A stretch of DNA of 21,386 bases, taken from assembly GCA_943331855.1 (NCBI GenBank), contig CALQNE010000026.1:1-21386 (forward strand). The letters are read 5' to 3'. Source of the DNA: Bordetella parapertussis. GTDB taxonomy: Bacteria > Pseudomonadota > Gammaproteobacteria > Burkholderiales > Burkholderiaceae_B. The notes beneath the pieces are model-generated. The model was not told the origin of the DNA, made no database searches, and saw nothing but the letters and a program-made list of their open reading frames with translations. The translations under genes were made by a program, and so were the position numbers. Positions 1-8,027 of the stretch are shown piece after piece. The first letter of the stretch is position 1, and the number at the start of each line of letters is the position of its first letter.

Positions 1-680
1 CGGGCCTCGTGCTCGAGGTGCCACGCCCGATCGCCTCGCTCCCTGGGTATTCGCAAGGCTGGTGGTCGGTGCAAGACGCTGGCGCACAGTTTGCCGCGCC
101 CTTGCTCGAGCTAAAAGATGGCATGCGTGTCCTGGATGCATGCGCTGCGCCTGGCGGCAAAACGGCCCACATGCTCGAGCTCGCCAAGCTCAAATTGACG
201 GCGCTCGATATTGACAACGCCCGAATGGGCCGTGTTGAGCAAAACCTTGAACGGTTGGGTTTGCTCAATGATGAGGTTGAGTTGATTGCCGAAAGTGCTA
301 TGCGTGCCCATACGTGGTGGGATGGCAAGCCGTTCGATGTTGTGCTTGCTGACGTCCCCTGTACGGCCTCGGGCATTGTGCGTCGCCATCCGGACATTCG
401 CTGGTTACGTCGCGCGACCGATTTGAAGCCGACGGCAAAATTACAAAGAGAAATCCTGGATTCGCTCTGGAGTCTCGTCGCGCCCGGTGGCAAACTGTTG
501 CTGGTCACCTGCTCGATTTTTCCTGAAGAGGGTGAGCTTCAGGCTCAGGCATTTTTAAAACGCCACCAACAGGCGTTGCGAATGCCGGCGCCAGGCCAGT
601 TACTGCCTTGTTTGGCCGATCCCGAGCATCCCGCTGGGCAGGATGGTTTCTTTTATGCATTGTTTTCTCGTCAGGTTTAG
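1..680 (+). CDS. rsmB: 16S rRNA (cytosine-967-C5)-methyltransferase RsmB, 3' part
   Basis: The gene is cut by the left edge. The reading frame is open from base 3, and the GTG at 9 is internal rather than the start. The visible ~226 residues are the SAM-dependent catalytic domain that makes m5C967 in 16S rRNA. The SAM-binding motif LDACAAPGGKT is followed by DVPCTASG, which carries the Pro-Cys of motif IV. Further on, LLVTCSIFPEEGE carries the second catalytic Cys of motif VI, and the C-terminus ends normally with DGFFYALFSRQV. The segment GWWSVQDAGAQ is typical of RsmB/Fmu. The N-terminal NusB-like RNA-binding domain must lie outside the window. It leads into the DUF4390-ntrY-ntrX genes with only 14 bases to the next start. 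In other betaproteobacteria rsmB also commonly precedes ntrYX. Identification is firm; only the 5' end is missing. Confidence 0.95.
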   Translation, partial: GLVLEVPRPIASLPGYSQGWWSVQDAGAQFAAPLLELKDGMRVLDACAAPGGKTAHMLELAKLKLTALDIDNARMGRVEQNLERLGLLNDEVELIAESAMRAHTWWDGKPFDVVLADVPCTASGIVRRHPDIRWLRRATDLKPTAKLQREILDSLWSLVAPGGKLLLVTCSIFPEEGELQAQAFLKRHQQALRMPAPGQLLPCLADPEHPAGQDGFFYALFSRQV

Positions 681-694
681 GCGTTAATAACAGG

Positions 695-1294
695 ATGACT
701 GTTCATACGACCGGATGGGCTAGATTGCAGCGAGGCCTCTTGTGTGCGCTCGCGGCGCTGCTGTGGGTCACTGCCCACGCCAATCAAGGTTCTGGGCCCC
801 GAATAGAGCGCATTGAGCCCCTGATTACTGAAAGTCAGCTCACGCTTGATCTGGACTTGACCTTTGAGCTTGAACGGTTGGTGACGGACGCCGCCGAACG
901 GGGGGTGCCACTTTATTTTACGGTCGATTTAAAAATCACCTCGCCGCGCTGGTGGTGGTTGGATCGCGTGCTCGTCGAGACGACCCTCACGCGGCGCCTG
1001 ACTTACAACGCGCTCACACAACAGTGGCGTGTCGCAACGGGCGATTTATTTGTGCCGGCAAGTTCGCTTAATGAGGCGTTGGCGGTACTCAAACGAGTGC
1101 GAGCCTGGCCGGTCGCGCCGTCTGATCGGTTCGAACGAAATCAGCGCTATGACGGTCGTGTTCGTCTGAGGCTTGACACCTCGCAACTCGCTCGGCCCTT
1201 ACAGCTTGAAGCGGCCAATCGCAGTGCCTGGGCATTGGTCACCCCTTGGGCATTATTTGATTTTTCGATTCAGCAGGCGGGATCGACCAAATGA
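695..1294 (+). CDS. DUF4390 family exported protein
   Basis: This is a 199-residue protein starting at ATG 695. The frame is open further upstream, but that part overlaps rsmB and lacks a better start. Residues ~12-30 are hydrophobic (LLCALAALLWVTAHA) and look like a signal peptide cleaved after AHA. The mature part is beta-rich with a tryptophan run (SPRWWWLD), and has the layout of DUF4390, a family regularly found between rsmB and ntrY in betaproteobacteria. Function is unknown. Its place, with a 4-base overlap (ATGA) onto the sensor kinase ntrY, suggests translational coupling and possibly an envelope-side role linked to NtrY sensing, which is inference only. No catalytic motif was recognised. 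Confidence 0.85.
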   Translation: MTVHTTGWARLQRGLLCALAALLWVTAHANQGSGPRIERIEPLITESQLTLDLDLTFELERLVTDAAERGVPLYFTVDLKITSPRWWWLDRVLVETTLTRRLTYNALTQQWRVATGDLFVPASSLNEALAVLKRVRAWPVAPSDRFERNQRYDGRVRLRLDTSQLARPLQLEAANRSAWALVTPWALFDFSIQQAGSTK

Positions 1295-3603
1295 ACAGGT
1301 TGCTTCGGCTTGCTTTGTTTGTGGGGGTCAGTAGCGGCGCAGGGCTGTTTGGTTTATTAGCGTGGTCTACGGGTAATGCGTCCCGGGTTGCCCAGTATCA
1401 AGGCCTGTTGTTATGGCTGAATGGCGGGTTGGCCTTCGCGTTGTTTATCTGGGTCGTCGCCCTGAGCGCGCGGCTGTTATGGCAGTTACGTAGCGGGCAG
1501 TTTGGCGCACGACTGACGGCGCGATTCGCATTGGCGTTTGCTTTAATTGGTGTGCTGCCTGGGGCACTGATTTATGGCGTGTCGCTGCAGTTTATGGCGC
1601 GTTCGATTGAGTCGTGGTTTAACGTGCGTGTCGACACGGCCCTGGAGTCGGGGTTGACGCTAGCGCGCGCTGCGCTTGATGCCCAACTCGCCGAACTTGA
1701 ATCGCGTGCCCGAGTGATGACCCCCGAACTAAACGCCACGCCCGATGCTGACGTGGCCGGTGTTTTGGCGCGTTTGCGGGAGTCAAGTGGTCCGGTGGAT
1801 GCGATGGTCTTTAGTGGTAGTGGTCGGGTGCTCGCGTTTTCAAGCGACAAACTCGGCGCATTGTCGCCTGTGCCGCCGCCCGCGGCGATCTTGAATCAAC
1901 TTAGAATCACACGTGGCTATTCAAATGCCGACGCCATTGACACGCCGAGCAGTGGGCCTGTCGAGCCTGGTTTGCAGCTCAGAGTGATTGTTCCGCTTTC
2001 GGCGGCTGAGCGCTCAGAGACCTTGTTGGGCGTTAACGTAGAGTCGCGGTGGTTGCAATTAGTGCAGCCGGTGTCTGAAAAAATCGCTCGCAATGCGAGT
2101 GAAGTACAGCAGGGAAACCGTGATTACCAAGAGCTCGCCTTGTCAAGGCAGAGTTTGCGTAACCTGTTTGGTGTGACCTTGACGCTGGCCTTGTTACTGG
2201 CGGTGTTTGCGGCGATTGCTGTTGCCTTGTATTTGTCTAAAAAATTGGTCAGTCCATTGCTCGCCTTAGCAGCAGGGACGCAGGCGGTGAGCGTCGGCGA
2301 TTATCGCGCGCTGCCCGAGCCCGTCTCGAACGACGAGGTGGGTCAATTGACCCGTTCGTTCAATACTATGACGCGTCAACTCGACGAGGCCCGTCGAATG
2401 GTCGAAGTCAATCGTAGCCAGTTACAGCGCTCGAACGTTTATCTCGAAAGTGTATTGGCGAATTTGTCCGCAGGCGTATTGGTCTTTGACGAACGTTTTT
2501 TTCTGACCACCTTTAATCAGGGTGCTCAAACGATCTTAAAGGTTGATTTGCGCACAGCGCCCGGCCGATTGTTACAGACCGTCGAGGGCATGAATGAGTT
2601 CGCCCAGCGCATCCGGCAGGCGTTTTCTGAGCACAGCGCGGTGGGTTCAGAGCGCACACATTGGCAAGAGCAGTTCGAACTCACTTTGCACGAACCGGGC
2701 CCTGACGCGCAGAGCTTTACGCTGACCTTGTTGGCGCGAGGTACGCAGTTGCAAATTGATGGCCGTGCCAATGGTTATATGGTCGTATTTGACGATATCA
2801 CCGAGGTGATATCGGCTAGCCGTAGCGTGGCCTGGGGCGAAGTGGCCCGTCGGCTTGCCCACGAGATTAAAAATCCTCTTACGCCTATTCAATTGTCGGC
2901 CGAACGTTTGGCGGTGAAACTCGCGCACAAGCTTGAACCGCTTGATGCTCAGTTGCTTGAGCGCGCTACGAATACCATTGTCAATCAAGTCAGCTCTCTG
3001 AAGCACATGGTTGACGATTTTCGTGAGTACGCGCGTAAGCCCCCCTTGGTGTTGGTGCCAGTTGATTTCAACGCGTTGGTTGACGAGGTGCTGGGCCTCT
3101 ATGGCTGGGATCCGCTGAGTGGTCAGGTTCAAGAGGATGCGAATCAGCCTTGGCAGCTCGAGGTGTCACTGGACCCGACATTGCCGGTTATCTTGGGCGA
3201 TCAGACGCAGCTGCGACAGGTTGTTCATAATTTATTGGCGAACGCCCGAGACGCGCTAGTCGAGGTTTCGCACCCCGGCGTGATCCAGGTCAGCACCCAA
3301 GTTATCGCCTCGGACGGTGTTGAAACGACGGCTCGCCGTGCGGTACGCTTTACCGTGACCGACAACGGCGCCGGTTTTTCGGCGCAAGTGTTACAAAGGG
3401 CCTTCGAGCCTTACGTCACCACGAAAACGCAAGGAACCGGTTTGGGCTTGGCGATTGTCCGTAAAATCATTGATGAGCACCATGGGCGAATTGACGTGTC
3501 AAATCGCAAAGAGGGGGGCGCCCGAGTGTCGATTCTGCTGACTCAATTAGCGGAACAGGTAGACGCAACGCCACAAGATAACGATAATACAAACTTGCAA
3601 TAG
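1291..3603 (+). CDS. ntrY: Sensor histidine kinase NtrY
   Basis: This is a 770-residue membrane kinase. Three hydrophobic segments near the N-terminus (~5-25, 38-62, 79-101) precede a periplasmic region of about 185 residues and a fourth membrane segment (~293-315). A HAMP linker (~316-370, with VSNDEVGQLTRSFNTMTRQL) follows, then a PAS-like region (~380-505). The phosphoacceptor His524 lies in ARRLAHEIKNPLTPIQLSAE. The ATPase domain has the N box HNLLANARDAL (Asn647), DNGAGF, and the glycine motif GTGLGLAI at ~715. The HEIKNPLTPIQLSAERL signature and membrane layout are those of NtrY, the partner of NtrX in nitrogen, redox and envelope regulation. The start overlaps the DUF4390 stop (ATGA), and ntrX follows after 14 bases. 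The kinase is complete and its catalytic motifs are intact. Confidence 0.95.
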   Translation: MNRLLRLALFVGVSSGAGLFGLLAWSTGNASRVAQYQGLLLWLNGGLAFALFIWVVALSARLLWQLRSGQFGARLTARFALAFALIGVLPGALIYGVSLQFMARSIESWFNVRVDTALESGLTLARAALDAQLAELESRARVMTPELNATPDADVAGVLARLRESSGPVDAMVFSGSGRVLAFSSDKLGALSPVPPPAAILNQLRITRGYSNADAIDTPSSGPVEPGLQLRVIVPLSAAERSETLLGVNVESRWLQLVQPVSEKIARNASEVQQGNRDYQELALSRQSLRNLFGVTLTLALLLAVFAAIAVALYLSKKLVSPLLALAAGTQAVSVGDYRALPEPVSNDEVGQLTRSFNTMTRQLDEARRMVEVNRSQLQRSNVYLESVLANLSAGVLVFDERFFLTTFNQGAQTILKVDLRTAPGRLLQTVEGMNEFAQRIRQAFSEHSAVGSERTHWQEQFELTLHEPGPDAQSFTLTLLARGTQLQIDGRANGYMVVFDDITEVISASRSVAWGEVARRLAHEIKNPLTPIQLSAERLAVKLAHKLEPLDAQLLERATNTIVNQVSSLKHMVDDFREYARKPPLVLVPVDFNALVDEVLGLYGWDPLSGQVQEDANQPWQLEVSLDPTLPVILGDQTQLRQVVHNLLANARDALVEVSHPGVIQVSTQVIASDGVETTARRAVRFTVTDNGAGFSAQVLQRAFEPYVTTKTQGTGLGLAIVRKIIDEHHGRIDVSNRKEGGARVSILLTQLAEQVDATPQDNDNTNLQ

Positions 3604-3617
3604 GTGATTAAAAGTTT

Positions 3618-4301
3618 ATGGCCAGAATTTTAGTGGTCGATGATGAGATCGGAATACGTGAGTTACTTTCCGAAATTCTCTACGACGAAGGACATACGAT
3701 TGAGTTGGCCGAAAACGCTGCGCAGGCGCGTGCGGCCCGCTTGCGTGGGCGTCCTGACTTGGTGTTACTTGATATTTGGATGCCCGATACAGACGGCGTC
3801 ACGCTGCTGAAAGAATGGAGTTCAGCGGGATTGCTTGACATGCCGGTCATCATGATGAGTGGGCATGCCACGATCGATACCGCAGTTGAAGCGACAAAAA
3901 TTGGTGCGATTGATTTTCTTGAGAAGCCCATCACGCTGCAACGCTTGCTTAAAACGATTTCAACGGGCTTGGCGCGTGGCCGTCTGACCGTGGCCAAATC
4001 AGCTTCGGGTGGGTTCGCGCCGGTGATGCCTCAGTCAACCGCGCAACTCGCGGCGATGCCCGTTGCCGCGCCTGCGCCACCGGTTGCCGTCGAGGTGGAT
4101 CAAAGCTTGCTGGGTGACATCTCGCTTGATCAACCGCTACGCGAAGCGCGCGATGCGTTTGAACGCGTCTATTTTGAATATCACCTGGCGCGCGAAAACA
4201 ACAGCATGACGCGCGTCTCTGATAAAACAGGGCTTGAGCGCACGCACTTATATCGCAAGCTTAAACAGCTCGGTATTGAGGCACGTAAACGCGGTAGTTA
4301 G
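3618..4301 (+). CDS. ntrX: NtrX-like response regulator lacking the AAA+ domain
   Basis: This 227-residue regulator pairs with NtrY. The receiver domain (~1-120) keeps Asp8/Asp9, the phosphoacceptor Asp52 (LLDIWMPDTDG), Ser81 (MMSGHAT) and Lys103 (FLEKPI). Residues ~128-165 form a Pro/Ala-rich linker. The C-terminus (~174-227) is a Fis-type helix-turn-helix, with the key part TRVSDKTGLERTHLYRKLKQ, resembling the NtrX C-terminus. Classical NtrX is about 450 residues with a sigma-54 AAA+ ATPase between these domains. Here that whole module is absent and no frameshift remnant is visible. It therefore should not drive sigma-54 open-complex formation and would act as a DNA-binding activator or repressor with another sigma factor (inference). 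A possible ribosome site (AGGTGA) lies 10 bases before ATG 3618. The gene converges on an xdhC-like gene. Confidence 0.88.
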   Translation: MARILVVDDEIGIRELLSEILYDEGHTIELAENAAQARAARLRGRPDLVLLDIWMPDTDGVTLLKEWSSAGLLDMPVIMMSGHATIDTAVEATKIGAIDFLEKPITLQRLLKTISTGLARGRLTVAKSASGGFAPVMPQSTAQLAAMPVAAPAPPVAVEVDQSLLGDISLDQPLREARDAFERVYFEYHLARENNSMTRVSDKTGLERTHLYRKLKQLGIEARKRGS

Positions 4302-4325
4302 TCTGCGACTCGCAACCGAGCGTAT

Positions 4326-5318
4326 TTATTTTGCACTTGCGCCATCCGGCGGTGTATCAAGGCCGCCCACGCGGGCGTCTTCAAACACTCGGCGCTCTTG
4401 TACAAGTTGTGCGGCAACGGCCACTGCGATTTCGGCAGGGGTGCGGCTACCAATCTGCAGGCCTACCGGCCCGTGTAGGCGACTGATATCGGCTTCAGTC
4501 AACTCAAAACTTAGTAAGCGCTCGCGGCGTTTTTGTTGGTTGCGTCCGGACCCCAGCGCACCTACATAAAAAGCTTTCGAGCGTAGCGCCTCGAGCAGCG
4601 CCATGTCATCGAGTTTTGGATCGTGCGTAATCGCGACGATCGCGGTGCGAGCATCCGTTTGAATTTCAAGCACTGCATCATCTGGCATGCCCGGCTGTAG
4701 CGCGACGCCCGGCATGTCCCAGTCGGCGGTAAATTCTTCGCGCGGATCGCACACGATTACTTGAAACTCAAGCATGGTGGCGATTTGTGCCAGCGCCCGA
4801 GCGGTTTGGTTCGCGCCGATAATCAAGAGCCGCCAATGGGGACCATACACAAAATAACAGCCTTGTTCTTTGACTTCCGTGAGTTGGCCTGGCTTGGCTT
4901 CGGTGAGCGTTGACTGACCGGTTGTGAGGTCTAGCCAGCGGCCAATCAGTTTTTGAGCCGTGGTGACTTCAATCACGCGCTCAAGCCAGTCTCCCGCCTT
5001 GAGCGGCTCAATGACAAGCTTTAAGGTGCCGCCGCAAGGCAGACCAAACCTTGCCGCTTCTTCTTGCGATACGCCATAGGTGACCCACTCGGGGCGGGCG
5101 GGCAGGCTGCCGGCCTGCGCCTGCGCAATCAAATCATCCTCAATGCAACCGCCCGACACTGAGCCCACAAGACGCCCGTCTTTGCGCACGGCGAGCATGG
5201 CGCCTGCCTGACGTGGCGCAGAGCCCCACGTTTTAACAACCGTAGCGAGGTGAACGGTGTGCCCACTGGCGAGCCACTGGTGGGCTTGTTTGAGAACTTC
5301 GGTATCGAGAGAATCCAT
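4326..5318 (-). CDS. XdhC/CoxI family protein
   Basis: This is a 330-residue cytosolic protein of the XdhC/CoxI family, whose members bind molybdenum cofactor and deliver the sulfurated form to xanthine dehydrogenase-type enzymes. The N-terminal XdhC/CoxI domain contains VVKTWGSAPRQAGAM, SVSGGCIEDDL (Cys58) and FGLPCGGTLKL (Cys95). The C-terminal Rossmann-like XdhC_C domain starts at ~163 (WRLLIIGANQTARAL) and includes AIVAITHDPKLDDMALLEAL and YVGALGSGRNQQKRRERL. Length and both domains are normal. No xanthine dehydrogenase or other molybdenum hydroxylase is next to it, so its client must be encoded elsewhere. It converges on ntrX (24-base gap) and is divergent from the TauE/SafE gene. Family assignment is firm; the exact client is unknown. 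Confidence 0.9.
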   Translation of the reverse strand: MDSLDTEVLKQAHQWLASGHTVHLATVVKTWGSAPRQAGAMLAVRKDGRLVGSVSGGCIEDDLIAQAQAGSLPARPEWVTYGVSQEEAARFGLPCGGTLKLVIEPLKAGDWLERVIEVTTAQKLIGRWLDLTTGQSTLTEAKPGQLTEVKEQGCYFVYGPHWRLLIIGANQTARALAQIATMLEFQVIVCDPREEFTADWDMPGVALQPGMPDDAVLEIQTDARTAIVAITHDPKLDDMALLEALRSKAFYVGALGSGRNQQKRRERLLSFELTEADISRLHGPVGLQIGSRTPAEIAVAVAAQLVQERRVFEDARVGGLDTPPDGASAK

Positions 5319-5446
5319 AGTGGCTGCATCTTTGTGAAAAACGCGTCTAAGCGCGAAAGGACCTGGCTAGGGTAGTCTGCCACAGGCCTGGTGGTCATGT
5401 CAGTATACTAAGCCCCTTCCCGCGCATGGATATTGAGACAAATCAT
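5319..5446. promoter_or_regulatory. Divergent intergenic region with candidate -10
   Basis: This gap separates the divergent xdhC-like and TauE/SafE genes. TATACT at 5404-5409 resembles a sigma-70 -10 element. It lies in the 8-base palindrome AGTATACT, so it could in principle serve either strand. No good -35 match stands at 16-18 bases on either side. If it serves the plus strand, transcription would start near 5416. That would favour ATG 5447 over ATG 5426 as the permease start. Confidence 0.35.
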
Positions 5447-6265
5447 ATGGATCCGCTATTTGTACTTGCTTTGGCTGTTTTGGGCTGTGTTACGGGAGTT
5501 GCCGCCGGACTGCTGGGGATAGGGGGTGGAATGATTTTGGTACCGTTTCTGACGATACTGTTCACCTGGCAGGGCCTGTCACTTGAATTGACGGTACACG
5601 CCGCCATTGCGACTTCGATGGCAACGATTTTATTCACCTCTGTTTCCAGTGTGCGTGCACATCAGAAAAAAGGCGCGGTCCGTTGGGACTTGGTGGCCGC
5701 CTTGACGCCTGGCATCGTCGTGGGTGGTTTGGTCTCGGGCGGAGCGCTGTTTTCTCTGCTTAAAACGGGTTGGCTTGCGCTGTTCTTTGCGGTCTTTGTG
5801 GCCTACTCTGCGCTTCAAATGCTGTTGGATAAGAAACCTAAGCCTTCTCGCCAGATGCCTGGTCCGGTAGGCACTGCGGCGTCGGGTGGTGCGATCGGCT
5901 TTATTTCAGGTTTAGTTGGTGCAGGTGGTGGGTTTATCTCGGTCCCTTTCATGCTGTGGTGCAACGTGCCTCTGCATCAGGCCGTGGGGACTTCAGCTGC
6001 GCTCGGATTTCCGATTGCTTTAGCAAATACGATCGGTTATGTGTGGTCGGGGTGGGGCCAAACTGGATTGCCGCCTCAAATGGTGGGCTATATTTTCTGG
6101 CCTGCCCTGATTGTATTGGCGATGTTTAGCGTGGTGCTTGCTCCGGTCGGGGCGCGCACTGCGCACAAGCTACCGGTTAAAACGTTAAAGCGAATTTTTG
6201 CCTATCTGCTCTTTGGATTGGCGCTTTACATGAGCGTTAAGGCCTACACCTCATTTTTTGGCTGA
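5447..6265 (+). CDS. TauE/SafE (TSUP) family membrane permease
   Basis: This is a polytopic inner-membrane protein of 272 residues from ATG 5447 (279 from ATG 5426). I prefer 5447 because a TGAGA sequence lies about 9 bases upstream and the other start sits very close to the candidate promoter. The two family repeats are clear: GLLGIGGGMILVPFL near the N-terminus and GLVGAGGGFISVPFM in the second half, each at the head of a half-repeat of about four hydrophobic segments. TSUP proteins export or import small sulfur-containing or organic anions such as sulfite, sulfoacetate or taurine-derived products. Nothing nearby (no sulfur gene cluster) identifies the substrate. The last 15 bases overlap the 3' end of the converging methyltransferase gene. 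Confidence 0.92.
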   Translation: MDPLFVLALAVLGCVTGVAAGLLGIGGGMILVPFLTILFTWQGLSLELTVHAAIATSMATILFTSVSSVRAHQKKGAVRWDLVAALTPGIVVGGLVSGGALFSLLKTGWLALFFAVFVAYSALQMLLDKKPKPSRQMPGPVGTAASGGAIGFISGLVGAGGGFISVPFMLWCNVPLHQAVGTSAALGFPIALANTIGYVWSGWGQTGLPPQMVGYIFWPALIVLAMFSVVLAPVGARTAHKLPVKTLKRIFAYLLFGLALYMSVKAYTSFFG

Positions 6266-7186
6266 AGCGTCAGGCCTCGAGCGACTGATTGCACTGACGC
6301 TCACGCGAGTTTCACCCGCTGTTGTGCGTAGTGTGCCCGTGCGCCAAGCGTGGCCGTAGGCCACTTCAACGGTGAGGTGTAGAAGACCATCAGCTTTGCG
6401 CTGAGCTTCAAGCGCCGCCAATAAGCGTTGGTAACGGTCGCGGCCGAGCAAGCCAGCACGCCGTCCGATACTTGGATTGCCCCCTAACGCCTTGACGTCG
6501 GCCATGAGTTTTTCTGGGTTGCCGTATGTCAAGGTGAGCACCTCTTGATCCATAACTGGATCGGCAAAACCTTTTTCGATCAGCAGATCGCCAAAGTCGT
6601 GCATATCGACAAAGCTTGGGGTAACCGTTTGAAGCCCGGCCTGCTGCGCAGCCGTACGCACTTCTTGAAGCGTGGCTGGACCAAAGCACGAAAAAAATAC
6701 AAGACCATTGAGCCGAAGGATGCGGCCCCATTCTTGCAAGACATCGTGAGGTGCTGCGTGCCAGTGCAAGGCCAAATTCGACCAGACCAGATCGAGGGAC
6801 TCTGGCGCCAAGCCCGTGTGTGCGAGATCAGTTTCTAGCCATTGCGCTTGGGCGGGTTTTCCACTCAATTTTTTTAACAAGGGACGCCAACCTGGGGGCC
6901 AGACTTTTTTTGCTGCGTGTTGCGCGTGTTGTAAGAGGGGCGCACTGTGATCCTGACCGATGTATCGAGCCGTGGGGTAGCGGGCGTGCAGCAAGCCGAT
7001 TTGTTGACCGGCGCCACAACCTGCATCAAGAAGTTGCTCAGGCTTTAGGCGCACCAGTCTTAAGCGTTCGTTCATGCGCCGAGCGATTTCGCCATATAAA
7101 AACTGCGCGGCGGACAAATCCCCGCGGCGGTTGAATTGCAACGCGACATGGTCGGAGTTGAGTGCCAGCGTATTCGGGGTAGACAT
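6251..7186 (-). CDS. bioC: BioC-like malonyl-ACP O-methyltransferase
   Basis: This is a 311-residue class I SAM methyltransferase starting at ATG 7186. The open frame extends to 7282, but that would overlap the comF start and adds non-conserved sequence. The SAM motif LLDAGCGAGQ is at ~52-60, an acidic loop (YIGQDHS) follows, and the post-motif SNLALHWHAAPHDVLQEWGR is the BioC-type pattern (SNLALQW). FFSCFGPATLQEVR also matches BioC, which methylates the free carboxyl of malonyl-ACP to start biotin synthesis. No other bio gene is in the window. BioC-like genes do commonly sit beside comF in betaproteobacteria, where comF is linked to biotin loci in several lineages. A methyltransferase of another specificity is possible. 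It is divergent from comF with a 76-base gap. Confidence 0.75.
   Translation of the reverse strand: MSTPNTLALNSDHVALQFNRRGDLSAAQFLYGEIARRMNERLRLVRLKPEQLLDAGCGAGQQIGLLHARYPTARYIGQDHSAPLLQHAQHAAKKVWPPGWRPLLKKLSGKPAQAQWLETDLAHTGLAPESLDLVWSNLALHWHAAPHDVLQEWGRILRLNGLVFFSCFGPATLQEVRTAAQQAGLQTVTPSFVDMHDFGDLLIEKGFADPVMDQEVLTLTYGNPEKLMADVKALGGNPSIGRRAGLLGRDRYQRLLAALEAQRKADGLLHLTVEVAYGHAWRTGTLRTTAGETRVSVSAISRSRPDASAKK
6266..6301. repeat. 8-bp inverted repeat at the TSUP/bioC convergent end
   Basis: AGCGTCAG at 6266-6273 and its exact complement CTGACGCT at 6294-6301 flank a 20-base loop. It begins on the first base after the permease stop codon and lies wholly inside the 3' coding end of the methyltransferase gene. 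No T-run follows on either strand, so it is not a classical intrinsic terminator. It could form a 3'-end protective or Rho-associated stem in either transcript. Confidence 0.4.
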
Positions 7187-7262
7187 TGTGATCTTAAGTG
7201 ATACAAAAAATAGGGGCTGAACGTCAGAATGATGGCTTGAGCGAGCGCACAAAGGTATCAAA

Positions 7263-8027
7263 ATGTACTCTATCCGTGCCAAAGTTTTACGAAAGTTACC
7301 CTCAGCGTGCCCCTTGTGCGGTTTGAGCGCCCGAGGCGGCGACTTATGTCGGGGCTGCAGTCAAGATTTTGTGGGGTGCGTGCGCAGTCAGCCACGTTGT
7401 GACGTTTGCTTAGACCCGTTGCAGGCTTCGATTGAGTATCCGCACCGTAAGCCTGAGGTGCACTGCGCACGTTGCCGAGAGGTCGCACCGCCTTATGACT
7501 GTCTTGTTGCGGCAATCGATTATGTATACCCAGGAGATCTGTTGATCCAGCGTTTTAAAGAGGGTGGGCGTTTGGCTTACGCAGGCTTGTTCGCGCGTTT
7601 GATCTGGGATGCCTGGAAAGCGCGCGAGCACGCTAGCATTCGCACACCGAGCCTTGGGGCGCTCGTGCCAATCCCCGCGAGCCAGCGAGCCCTTAGCCGT
7701 CGTGGCTTTAATCCGGCAGGCGAGCTCGCTTGCGAACTCGCGCGTCTAAGCCGTTGCTCCCTGAAGCGCGAGTGGTTGAGTCGAACGCGTGAATCGACGT
7801 ATCAAAAAACACTTGATTTAGCTGCGCGCCGTAAAAGTGTCCAAGGGCTCTACGTATGCGAGCATGCGCTACCCGGCATTTGGGTAGGCTTGGTCGATGA
7901 TGTGGTCACAACGGGTAGCACGATGCGCACGGCGGCGCTGGCCTTGCGTCACGCGGGGGCAGCTGGGGTGGTGGCACTTGCGGCCGCCCATACGCCGCGC
8001 GCGTGGCAAAATGGCGCCTATGATTGA
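7263..8027 (+). CDS. comF: ComF family phosphoribosyltransferase-like protein
   Basis: This 254-residue protein has the ComF architecture. An N-terminal zinc-ribbon-like region has four Cys-x2-Cys pairs (C16/C19, C29/C32, C46/C49, C68/C71). A type I phosphoribosyltransferase fold follows, with its PRPP loop VGLVDDVVTTGSTM at ~208-221. ALVPIPASQRALSRRGFNPAGELA is split by the usual RGFN motif. ComF proteins in naturally competent bacteria help single-stranded DNA uptake; in other proteobacteria (GntX-like) the role is unclear. A good ribosome site (AAAGG, 7251-7255) stands 7 bases before ATG 7263. The gene overlaps the start of trmL in another frame, so the two are probably co-translated. Whether the organism is competent cannot be told from this window. 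Confidence 0.9.
   Translation: MYSIRAKVLRKLPSACPLCGLSARGGDLCRGCSQDFVGCVRSQPRCDVCLDPLQASIEYPHRKPEVHCARCREVAPPYDCLVAAIDYVYPGDLLIQRFKEGGRLAYAGLFARLIWDAWKAREHASIRTPSLGALVPIPASQRALSRRGFNPAGELACELARLSRCSLKREWLSRTRESTYQKTLDLAARRKSVQGLYVCEHALPGIWVGLVDDVVTTGSTMRTAALALRHAGAAGVVALAAAHTPRAWQNGAYD

Noticed and set aside
4306..4330. Possible terminator after ntrX (CTCG/CGAG stem with a TATTTATTTT tail)
   Set aside because: The stem has only 4 pairs, too weak to claim despite the T-rich tail.
6251..7282. Longer start of the BioC-like gene at 7282
   Set aside because: It would overlap the comF start and adds 32 non-conserved residues; ATG 7186 gives the usual family N-terminus.
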